A stretch of DNA of 64,000 nt from Haliclona indistincta (Eukaryota > Porifera > Demospongiae > Haplosclerida > Chalinidae). The notes below the pieces were generated by a model. It saw only the letters and a list, made by a program, of their open reading frames with translations, searched no databases and had not been told where the DNA came from. The stretch lies in assembly GCA_964017065.1 (NCBI GenBank), contig OZ024785.1, positions 7,246,672 to 7,310,671 on the forward strand, written 5' to 3'. The first letter of the stretch is position 1; each line of letters starts with the position of its first letter. The position numbers were made by a program, and so were the translations under genes. Positions 10,060 to 20,500 of this stretch are shown here, in pieces.

Positions 10060-13000
10060 ATGAGTTCTCTTCACGTACGCGTGTTAGTGACTGTGTGGCT
10101 TGGTCTAGCAGCAGTCGCCCCTTGTTATTGCAGTCAATGGCTGCTTCAGATCTATGTGGACAGTAGCCAGACTGGTGTCAATGATTCCTCCTGCTGGGAG
10201 GGAGGCTACTCCACTCCCTGTCTCTCCCTCAACCTGGCTCTCAAAGGAGCCCAACACTACAACCACTCCATCGCTATTCTCCTCCAACCAGGAAAACACC
10301 ATCTGCACAGCGGCAGTGAGACTCAGCTCAGGAACATGCTCCAGCTAGCCATTGTGGGTAATGGCAGTGAAGGTGATGTAGTCATTACATGTCAGCCATT
10401 AGCTGGTCTAGCATTCTTCCAGTCAGAGAGTATAGAACTGAGAAATGTTAGTATGATAGGCTGTGGGGCACTACAGAATAGTACCAGTATAAATTCAAGA
10501 GCCGATTCGATTCAATATCTTCAAGTACATGTTGCAGTACAATTTGACGGTTGTAGGGATGTCAGTATGCATTTTGTGCAGATGAATCGATCCACTGGAA
10601 TGGGAATTGCTATTTACAACTCTGTTGGTATGATCCAAATTGATAATTGTTACTTTCTGCAAAATGGCAAGTCACTTGAATCATATGGAGGTGGTGGATT
10701 GGCTATAGAATTTTCAAATGCACACTCGTCTGCTTATCTTTCTATTGTGTCTACTGTTTTTGAAGACAATATGGCAAGTAGCGGCGACTATTCAGCTCTG
10801 ACTCCAAGCAGCAATCTTGGGAGTTACTTTGGTCTTGGTAGAGGAGGAGGCATCTCAATAGTGCTCAGAGAAGGAGCAGCCAACAACATTGTTCAACTCA
10901 GTGGAGTAAGATTAGAGAGGAACACAGCTCAGTTTGGAGGTGGACTATACCTTGCCTTATATGGTAATACTAGTAGCAACACTATTACTGCTCAATACTG
11001 CACTATGGCACAGAATACAGTAAGAAGCCCTAGCAACAGCTATACAAACACAAATGGAGGCGGAGGTGCATTCATAACCTTTGCTACTCATCACCAGAAC
11101 CATCCTCATGACAACACAGTCACACTTTCTGGTTGTGAGTTCACTGACAATAAAGCAGACATTGGAGGAGGCATAGCTACTGAGATCATCTACAATCAAG
11201 ACGTAAACACACCAGCTACTACTGACAACAAATTTTCAACAACAGACTGCAATTTTGTTATGAACAAGGCATTTCTCGGCTCATCGGCATACTTTTTTCA
11301 AGACACAAATGTACTGAAACAGCTAGTTGACATAGAAATAAGGTCAACTAATTTCATATGTGGATACTGCACAGACAGTGTCAAAAATGTAGTACATCTA
11401 CCATGCTCTGGAAGTGTCTTTCTTCAGAAGATTTCACTCACAATGAAGGACACAGTCACCTTTTCTCGTAACAATCATTCAGCTGTTGAGCTGCATTCAG
11501 CTTTCATTGAGGTGTCACCAAAGACACAACTAATCTTCTCCCATAATGTTGGTTTCGAAGGTGGAGCTCTTAAAGTGGTGGACTGCAGTGCTGTCATTGT
11601 CAATTACAACACTACTTTGCTGTTTAAAAATAATTTTGCTGTCAATCGTGGTGGAGCGGTCTATTTCAAAGGCTGCGATGTCACTCTAGGAGGAGGCCGG
11701 CAATGTTTTGTCAGACATAAACTAAATATTCATCCAAATCACTGGAAATCCAACTTGACTTTCATTGGTAACAGGATTGCCATATGTGACAACTCGATAT
11801 TTGCTGAGTCTGTTCGTCCGTGCATCTGGCCCAGTTTTCATCCAGAATCTACAGTAAAATTATTCCACTGGAACGGATGGAGTTGCATCAATACCGCTGG
11901 TCATGAGGAAGTCTGCACTGGTGAAGACAACTATCAGTTCCAGTCTGCGTTCGATCATGTCACTTTGCAGCCCAAACATGTTGCAATTTTTCCAGGTCAG
12001 TCGGTTAATTTGGATGTCAGGGTGTTTGATTTCTTTGACAGACAAGTGCCCGAGGAAGTTATTCTCAATGTCCGCATTCGAACAGGTCCCGCTGTCTTCA
12101 TACGATACAATAAGTTAGACATGTTAAGATATTCTCCAGACTCTATCAACAGACAGCAATTGTTGCCTCTTTCGTTGTATGCTGAATGTGAAACTAACTA
12201 TGCTGAGCAATGGTCTTCACTTGAAGTTGGACCGGCACATCTCGCTGACAAAGTTCAAGTTTACATTCGATCTTGTGAATCTTTGACACCTTGGAACACG
12301 TCATTCTGCAGCTCCCAAGAGGAAGGTGGATTATGTGTTCATCCCGTGCACTCGAGTTTGATATGCAGCAATGAATATGGAGTTGACACAAGCATCGTAA
12401 GCAGAGTCGATGGCTACCACAACTGCCCAGTCACTTCACTACTTCGTGCAGATGAAGGATCGTGTGTGTCTGAATCTGAAAATGGATCTATTGTCACTGG
12501 GTCTTGTCCTCAGACGTACGCACCGTCACCAATGACTTACAACATTTCAGTCACTGATCTGTCCGATACATCAAACCTGTCAAGCAGGACATGTGCTGAA
12601 CACAGAGAGGGCAAACTTTGTGGTAAGTGCAGGGAAGGATATGGCGTTGCTTTTAACAGTCCTGACTTTGTCTGCACTGAATGCAATTCATACACTGGTT
12701 GGGTAATCTTTCTCCTTCTCGAGATTGTACCAGTTTTCATCATGATGTGTGCTATGACGATTCTACACATTAACATCACCAATGGATGGTTGAATGGTTA
12801 CGTGTTGTACAGTCAGCTTCTGACACTGCAGTTTCCTGGACTCGGTTATCCAGCATTGATTCTGCACCTTTTCAGGACTCGTGCCGTTATTCCGATCTCG
12901 TGGGCTACATCTTTACCATTGACTGTATACAGTATCTGGAATCTTAACTTTCTTACTCTATACACTGATCCATTCTGTATTCCTGGCGTGGAGAGTGCAG

Positions 13001-14085
13001 AAAAAGCAATTGCTTTACAATATCTAATAGCTGCTCTGCCCATTCTTTTCATCATTGGAACATGTGTATGGATCCAGCTATATAATCGTGGTTACAGAGC
13101 CGTAGTGTACATCACTAGACCACTCCACCAACTGCTTGCTCGATTCTGGCAGAAATTCAAAATAGAACTGACTCTTATTGACACCTATGCAGGCTTGTTT
13201 GTTTTATCGTACATGCGCTTTCTAGAAGTGTCAGTGAAAGTGCTGCAATACACGAAGATAATACCAGCAGTTCTTTCAAATGAAACCAGTGAAATTGCGT
13301 TCTATTACGATGCTAATCTTCCTTACTTTGGCTGGCCTCATGCTCTGCTTGGTGTCTTCGCTATACTATGTCTACTGGTCTTTGTGATACTACCTGTGAT
13401 AGTTCTTCTATTCTATCATTTTCAAATCTTCCAGAAGTGTCTGTCTCGATGCAAGCTGGCCGGACCTGGTCTTCATGCTCTAGTGGATGCTTACCAGGGC
13501 TGCTTTAAAAACAGCGCCACCCACGGCGTGGAGAGGAGATACTTTGCTGGAATCTTTCTCATGTTCCGATGGTACATAGCCTTCCTGATCATTCCGCACA
13601 TTAGGTTCATTTCAATTGGATATGGCGTACTACCAATTCCAATACCCATCACGGCTATCGAATCAGCTATCAGCTTGCTATTGTCAGGAATGGTCGTGCT
13701 CCTCAGACCTTACAAGAAGACAGCTCACAACATAGTCGACTTTCTCATCTTATTCTTCATGGCTGTGCTATCAGGCACCTCATTAATACAGTTTGCAGCT
13801 GGTTTCGCTAGTATTAGCATCGTATATTTACCGTTCATAGTGGTTGTGTGCTACACCACTTATCATTTATTCAAGCTATGCTGTCAACTGGTAACATGCA
13901 AGAGAAGAAGAAAGAAAAGTCTCAAGACAGCAGTGGATAGAATGCTTCAAGAGTCTTTAACTGATTCACAGCCTTCTACCACCAATTCTTCCCCAGAGGT
14001 GACTTTCTCAATGGTTTCTCTCAATGACTATGCCTCTGATGACATTTTCGCTGACCGGATGATCAATCCTAACAAATACACATAA
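10060..14085 (+). CDS. Beta-helix/multi-pass surface protein, paralogue C (1341 aa, intronless)
   Basis: The start at 10060 is chosen because MSSLHVRVLVTVWLGL aligns with the start of B; the frame is open upstream to 9961 but without an ATG that fits a signal peptide. Residues 1-24 form the signal peptide. The ectodomain has beta-helix glycine triplets and many Asn-X-Ser/Thr sites. HREGKLCGKCREGYG precedes eight to ten membrane segments, followed by CKRRRKKS and an acidic tail ending ASDDIFADRMINPNKYT. It matches B very closely up to about 10967 and then diverges sharply, while keeping the architecture. No intron is seen. The membrane core shares QKFKIELTLIDTYAGL and LHALVDAYQGCFKNSA with A and B. 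Function unknown; a sponge-expanded receptor is my best guess. Confidence 0.92.
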   Translation: MSSLHVRVLVTVWLGLAAVAPCYCSQWLLQIYVDSSQTGVNDSSCWEGGYSTPCLSLNLALKGAQHYNHSIAILLQPGKHHLHSGSETQLRNMLQLAIVGNGSEGDVVITCQPLAGLAFFQSESIELRNVSMIGCGALQNSTSINSRADSIQYLQVHVAVQFDGCRDVSMHFVQMNRSTGMGIAIYNSVGMIQIDNCYFLQNGKSLESYGGGGLAIEFSNAHSSAYLSIVSTVFEDNMASSGDYSALTPSSNLGSYFGLGRGGGISIVLREGAANNIVQLSGVRLERNTAQFGGGLYLALYGNTSSNTITAQYCTMAQNTVRSPSNSYTNTNGGGGAFITFATHHQNHPHDNTVTLSGCEFTDNKADIGGGIATEIIYNQDVNTPATTDNKFSTTDCNFVMNKAFLGSSAYFFQDTNVLKQLVDIEIRSTNFICGYCTDSVKNVVHLPCSGSVFLQKISLTMKDTVTFSRNNHSAVELHSAFIEVSPKTQLIFSHNVGFEGGALKVVDCSAVIVNYNTTLLFKNNFAVNRGGAVYFKGCDVTLGGGRQCFVRHKLNIHPNHWKSNLTFIGNRIAICDNSIFAESVRPCIWPSFHPESTVKLFHWNGWSCINTAGHEEVCTGEDNYQFQSAFDHVTLQPKHVAIFPGQSVNLDVRVFDFFDRQVPEEVILNVRIRTGPAVFIRYNKLDMLRYSPDSINRQQLLPLSLYAECETNYAEQWSSLEVGPAHLADKVQVYIRSCESLTPWNTSFCSSQEEGGLCVHPVHSSLICSNEYGVDTSIVSRVDGYHNCPVTSLLRADEGSCVSESENGSIVTGSCPQTYAPSPMTYNISVTDLSDTSNLSSRTCAEHREGKLCGKCREGYGVAFNSPDFVCTECNSYTGWVIFLLLEIVPVFIMMCAMTILHINITNGWLNGYVLYSQLLTLQFPGLGYPALILHLFRTRAVIPISWATSLPLTVYSIWNLNFLTLYTDPFCIPGVESAEKAIALQYLIAALPILFIIGTCVWIQLYNRGYRAVVYITRPLHQLLARFWQKFKIELTLIDTYAGLFVLSYMRFLEVSVKVLQYTKIIPAVLSNETSEIAFYYDANLPYFGWPHALLGVFAILCLLVFVILPVIVLLFYHFQIFQKCLSRCKLAGPGLHALVDAYQGCFKNSATHGVERRYFAGIFLMFRWYIAFLIIPHIRFISIGYGVLPIPIPITAIESAISLLLSGMVVLLRPYKKTAHNIVDFLILFFMAVLSGTSLIQFAAGFASISIVYLPFIVVVCYTTYHLFKLCCQLVTCKRRRKKSLKTAVDRMLQESLTDSQPSTTNSSPEVTFSMVSLNDYASDDIFADRMINPNKYT

Positions 14086-14543
14086 CTAGAACACTGTGTT
14101 CAATTTTGTACGTGCAATCATAGACTCACATTATGTTTTCAAAATAGTATAATTATTATCAGACATATGTAACAGAACTGTACTAGTGAATTAAATATTT
14201 TCGTATCTCCATATAGCTTGTGGTCACATGTAGGTTATACACCAAGGTTATATCATTTGACCTGATGGATAAAACAGTATGAGTGCTTTATCTTCTATAC
14301 AGCACTTCGACTACTGCATTTTGGAAGGTTTTTGAAAAACCAAGGAATGCATTAAAACACTTGGTCCGTCATACATTAAACCACAACACAGGGATTTAAT
14401 AGCGAGATGTGGTACGTGTGAAACACTTTTCAAAATAATAGTTATTGTAATTCAGAAATAGATAACAATAAATTAGTGATAGGGTTGGAAGAAGAATAAA
14501 GATACAACTAGAGCAATAATAATAGTCATTATTCAAATGATGT
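14086..14543. other. Spacer between convergent genes C and PPIP5K
   Basis: Bases 14160-14350 are the 3' flank of paralogue C, also found after the relic copy (2505-2720). The rest is AT-rich and should hold the 3' untranslated regions of both convergent genes. No clear AATAAA signal for the minus-strand gene was found. Confidence 0.5.
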
Positions 14544-17500
14544 TTAGCTGCTTGCTGTGACTGATCCCTCGCTAGTGCTGTCGTTCATCGGAGACACCGA
14601 ATGACTGATCACTGAAAGATCTGCTCCCATAGACGCTAGAAAGCGATCCATTTTATCAAGAGGAACTGTGCATGCTTGAAACAGAGGCGAAATTGCCTTT
14701 GGGAAGGGCGGTGTGTGATAAGCTGTGAGAACAACAAATAAAAAATGAAAAAAAAAAACGGTTTTTCTAACTCACCACTTAAATTGTCAAGTGAGTGAAG
14801 AGATTGCTTTCGTGATTTATAAACAGCGTCCTCTTCTCCTTCAGAAGCTGGTCTCGCAACTGCATCTTTACTGACAGCACTATCTCCACTAATACTGCTC
14901 TCGGACAAAGAACGAAGCTCTGATCTTCGTTTAATTTGTTCGTCTTCATCGCTACTCTCTTCCTCCGCAGAATTCGAGAGCAAATTGTTGGCAGATTGAC
15001 TGACAGCAACCGTTGGAGACTCTTCGTCTTCTTCTTCTTCCTCCTCTTTCTGAGGCAGAAGAGTAGTTTTAGCACCACGTAGATTCAGTACAGACACAGA
15101 GGATTTCTTTTTACTACTATGGCCGAGACCATATTCCCTCGCAGTGAGCTGCGTAATCTTGGGATTGAAAATTGGGCTCTCATGGGAATGCCGATGAGAC
15201 CTGGAAACAAGCTCTCTAGTCTGTGCACCAGGGCTGATGGAGATCTGCAAAACAAAGTAGATTCTGAGAAAACCACTCAGAAAATTCGAACCTTAATGAT
15301 GTATCGGTCCGGGGATCCGATTGGTTGCGAGAAGTCCTCGAATAAGAGGAACACAACTTGAGTGAGGTAGTTCCATTCTGGGTTGGACAGTATCCGACTA
15401 TGAGCCTGTTTCCATTCAGGATCAGGTGAATCCTGGAGAGAAGAGCAGTATGTCACCTCCTCCCTCCCTCCCTTCCTCCTCCCCTCCCTCCTTCCTTCCC
15501 TCTCTCTCTCTCTCCCTCCTTCCCTCTCTCTCTCTTCCTCTCTCTCTTCCTCCTTCCTTCCTTCCCTCCCTCCCTCCTTCCCCTCTCCCTCCTTCCCTCC
15601 CTCCCTCCCTCCCTCTCTCTCTCTCTCTCTCCCTCTCCTGTTGTCATACTCACCTCCATGAGAGTGCTGTAGCAGAGAATGTTGATCAGAGAGTGAATGT
15701 GCGACTCACTAGTGAAGTAAAGGCGTGTTCGAACATGCCGTCTTGGACTAAACACTCCGCGTGAATAACTAGAGAAAAAAACAAGTTATGAAGGAGTTGT
15801 AGCAAAGATCAGAGGTCACACTAAAGGTCAAAGGTCACTTCATACCGAGGGTCCAATCTGTGTATGATGTCCGACTCTTCGTCTGTCAGTGTGTGGTGGA
15901 GATCCGATCGTATCTTGCGCAACAGGTAGCAGCAGATTCGCTGAGAAATGTCCAGCTTCTCTTCACAGCTCAGTCCATACTCCTGAGAGTAATTCATGAC
16001 ACACAAATCTCGATTGCTTTCTTCCTACCTGTGGTATAACAATGTCAGCAAGATTCCTTACAGTAGAGTAAAGTGGCTCTGCATTCTTGAGTTTCAGTCT
16101 CCTGCAACAAGAATGGGAAAGTATTGGAGAGCATGGGCTGGTTTCGTTTGACTAAATTTACCAAATTTCGTATTTGCACTGTGCACCTTGTTAAAATTGC
16201 TATCTAGGCCACGATAAACGGCCCAAAAATATGCAATGAAGTGCTTCAAAGTACACAAATATTTTTAATGTATTGCTTACTGTTGGTTGTGTAATAGGTC
16301 GTATTTGATGCAGTCGTAGATGTCAGGTATTTTGCTGATGTCGAACTTGTTGTTTCTTAGTTTGAAGTCTTTCTTTAGCTTTGCCCACCGATTGACCATT
16401 AGCTTGAGGGTCTCATCGTGGTACAATGGTCCTACGGCGGATCAGTGCAGCATTAATAAATTAAACACCTCGGTGTATAACCTATAATGTCTACCTGGAC
16501 TGATCTTATTCTGTAGCTCGTCAAAAAGTGCTATAATATGACAGTGTAGTGTCTGGCAAGCAAACCACGGGTTAGTGATAGATTGAATAGCTCGTACTTG
16601 GGCTACAGCTCTCGTGGGAGCAATCTGAGAAAAGAAAATGAACTCACTACATTCCATGTTACATTGTCCGCCTCACCTGTTCTACGGTATCTTCATCGAA
16701 GTCTTCAGTAGACTGCAGATAATGGTGGAGCTTTTGTTTGACCCTGCACAATAGGGCGTGAATGAGAAAGAGCTGCAAGAGTACTTTACCAACTTGTCGA
16801 GAGCCTCAACAGAATCGGTAGATGTGTCCAGCATCTCTGTAGCATTCTCGTCTCTCTTCACCAGATGAACCAAGATGGAGGCGAGGTTCCCCTCTAGGTC
16901 GAGCAGTCCCTTGGTGAACGCAGCAGCTGTCATTTGGACACGCCCCTCATCAGAGGCATAAACCTAAGTAAGGACATGTGATATCACATTTTCTGCATTA
17001 GGTATTTCAAAAATGCACATAATTTTTATTTACAATAGCAATATTTCTCTATTGGTAACAGATACTTTGCAATGTGTTCATAGGCAAACTAATATAACGC
17101 TATTTTTGGTATTCTATGCACGCATTATTACAGCATTGGTATTCTATTTATGTACTCCGCAATGCTATTATTAGATTGCTATGAATAGTATGATACTAGC
17201 CTTGAGGTCATGTCTATAAGTGCTGTGCAGTCTCAGGAATCCTGATCCAGGCAGGGAGGCATACTCTCCTGCTCCGCCCGGGTACATCAGTCGGAACGCT
17301 CTCCCTAGCTCTTCAGCGTGGAGCTGTCCAGCAGGAGTAAGCTCCCCTCCCCACTTCAGAATAAGCAGCAGTCTTGGAGCTAGAAAAAAATATTCAGTTG
17401 AGTGACAAAATAAATTTAATTCTGGGTCTTCATTTCACATAAGACACAGTGTTCGAACTTTCTCTAGTAAAGTATGCACGTAATTTCACACTTTGTACCA

Positions 17501-20500
17501 GTTTACAATTTGTAAAGAAACATTGCGATTCTCTTACAAGGGAAGGGAGTTCCATCCATGCCTTTGTGAAGCAGTCTAAACTGCACCTTGCGATTTATCC
17601 CAGAGAAGTAGCCATACCTAAACAATGACAAACACAATACAGGAAACTCAGATCGAGTAATCAAAACAACAATTCCTGAACACAGGATACAATCAGGTGT
17701 TAATCAATATTTTATGCTGACTAAACACAGGATTGTGATAACACTCACATTTCCAGCACATTCTTCAGCTGGTGCAGTTTGTGCACCTTCTCCTCAATCT
17801 CGTAATGTTCGTCCCGTTCCACGTTCAACAACAGCTTACGAGTAATGTCCAGCACTTTCTGCTCAAAACAAAGAGAAGTTGACAGGTGGTGAAATAAGAT
17901 AAGTAAGTGAATCAAAAATCGAGTAAAGAGACTTTTATCTGCTGACCTGAAGGTCTTTTGGTTTTTTGATTTTGAGGTGACCTTTTCGATATCCTTTGAG
18001 GTCGCTGAACAGTTTGAAGAAGTCAGGATGAGTGACCAGCATCTTCATCTTCTGTTTAGGAGTGCGGTCGCCGTGCCGAATCACGCCGACCACACATCGC
18101 AACTCAAGCCTTGAAGGAAGAGAGAAAAAGAATTACAACTATTGTACTTGATTTCTGTGCTGAATCAGCCTCTACTAAACTAACATACAGCAGTTATATT
18201 ACTTCTTGCAATAGCCACAAAAGCATAAAAAGCGTGATTTGTGCCTTGTGACTGTTGATTCAGCCTTGTGGCTGTTAAATCAACCTTGTGCCTTGTGGCT
18301 GCTGATTCAGATTCAGCCTACTGCTTGATTCAGCTTGAACATGGTTTAAACTCTACTGGTGATGCTTTTCAATAATACAATACAGGATTGTTGAATCTCT
18401 GCTATACAGTGATTTTTCTACTTCTTTCAATTATCATAAAATCCCTGTAGTAGAGATACTGAGCTGTTCCTCATTCTATAACACTATAGTATAGCCTATA
18501 CATGCATACAGTACTAATAGCCTATAGTACTTACTTGTTGCCCGTTGGTTCCACTATCTGGGGCACGTGCACCTCAGGTGGTATTTCCACAGCGCGAGAA
18601 TGCGGCAGTGTTGGTGCTACCTTGTGCATTATGGTCTCCCTAAAGACAAGGACAAAGGTCAGGATTAATAATTAAAAAGAAAGATGATATGATTGATCAA
18701 CTTACAGAAGAACTTGAGCACAATCATCATAGTATTTCTGTGAATTCTTTACAAAACTGAACCCGTTTACATCACACACATAACTCTTGCCATTAGAACG
18801 AAGCATGTCAAACCCGCAGACAGTTTGCTAATGTGAGCGAAAGAAAAGAAAAATGCAGGTTGGATACAAGTTGGGGTTGAAAGTTGGTTGGTGTCTGCAG
18901 TACCTTGAAAGCAATGGACACAGTTCGAGCTATATTCTTCTCCTTAGCGCTGAGTATTACTGGATATCTCTTCTCTTTGCCTAGCCCATCTCGCTCTACT
19001 CTACCATCAAGAGCCTGCAATCACAAAACAGTAATGCAACATAACATGTACAGAGCAGTGTACACATATTTGCTATGTAGGTGTATCAGAACTAGAACAA
19101 TGAAATTTCCCCTGAGCGTTGAAAATTTCCAATAACGTATCTTCACCCAAGCAGAATATCATTATAAATTATGCTGACTGAGCCTGGTACAATAAAATAG
19201 TTTAAGTGTGATGACTGTCCTTTTTTGTGCAATGGTTTGTACAAGACTGTCACAAGGATGAGATGAGTGGGAATGGAATCTCTTTGCACACATGCTCAGC
19301 ATTGTCGGTTTGATAAGATGACTATAAATGTAAGATAGTTATCACGGCATAACATCCTTTCCCACGCAATCGTGCTTCACATGATGCACACCTACTCATC
19401 TCAGCTTTTTAGAGAACACAAGAGCTCAAATGAAAAAACCACCTATGATATCACACCACACTACACATACCAGGTGTGACATGCACATAATAGCATACAC
19501 ATGTATATAGCAGACATTGTTGGTACAAAATGCATGTGCTGTTGATGATTCATGTGTAAAAGAGTATAGCTGGGATTATAAGTGTGAGGCTAGCATCGGT
19601 GCATGGGCTAGCATTGGTGCATGGGCTAGCATCGGTGCAATGGCTCTATGCTGATAGAGTGGGTTGTGGAATGACTAACTTAAGCAAGCACTGAATGGAT
19701 TGAGTGGGTTAAGAATCTCTGGAATTTCTTGTGTGTGTACATACAGGGCATTGTATCCATGATAGTAAATGCCCCTGTTGAGTAGGCAAAGCTGGTCTAT
19801 ACCAGCTGTGTTGTCACATGACTTGGAATAGTATTATAGTCTATTAGGGACACACACACACACAACATAATTATACTTGTTTTAGACCATAGCATGTATT
19901 AATGCTGATTGGCTAAATCAGGTCTCTAAATGCTGTAGACATCGTGCGACAAATAGACACTTGCCGCGAATGAATAGATAATTCTGTAAAATTTGCGTTG
20001 AAAACAGTTTATGTATAGTGACAGTTGCTATGGTCTAAATCGGTTAGACACAGTTCGGTCAATGGGATCCATGGGGTATAGAAACCCTTGCGTCGCCATA
20101 GAACCCTCGCGCTACATGCTCGGGTTCTATAAGGCTTCCTCGGGTTTCTATATTGTGTAGATCCCTTGACCTCGGTGTCTAACCTATACATGTATAAATA
20201 TTTCCTGTTTTTGTAAGTATTTTCTGTACTTTTGTTGAACTGAGAGGTAAGTGCACATGTCAAGAATTGGAAATTAGCTAGATTATACATACTAAGACAC
20301 AATAGCTTACCGGAGACTTTCTGGCTTCAGCGTGAGCATAATCTGGTCCAACAGTGTACACCTGCAGATACAGACACATCCTCCTAACAGGAAGACTACA
20401 ACTGTCAACACATTGTATTATCATGAGTTAAAACACACATAACTGGTGGTCTGCACGACATCAAAACAAAGTTGCATATCTACGGCAACAGGAGAACATG

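Noticed and set aside
15426..15764. Pro/Ser/Leu-rich frame on + and Arg/Glu-rich frame on -
   Set aside because: The middle is the CCTC simple repeat of PPIP5K intron 19; the end of the minus frame is only the flanking exon 19 sequence.
19730..19870. Candidate extra PPIP5K exon between exons 5 and 6
   Set aside because: Exons 5 and 6 already join in phase with no residues missing relative to the family.
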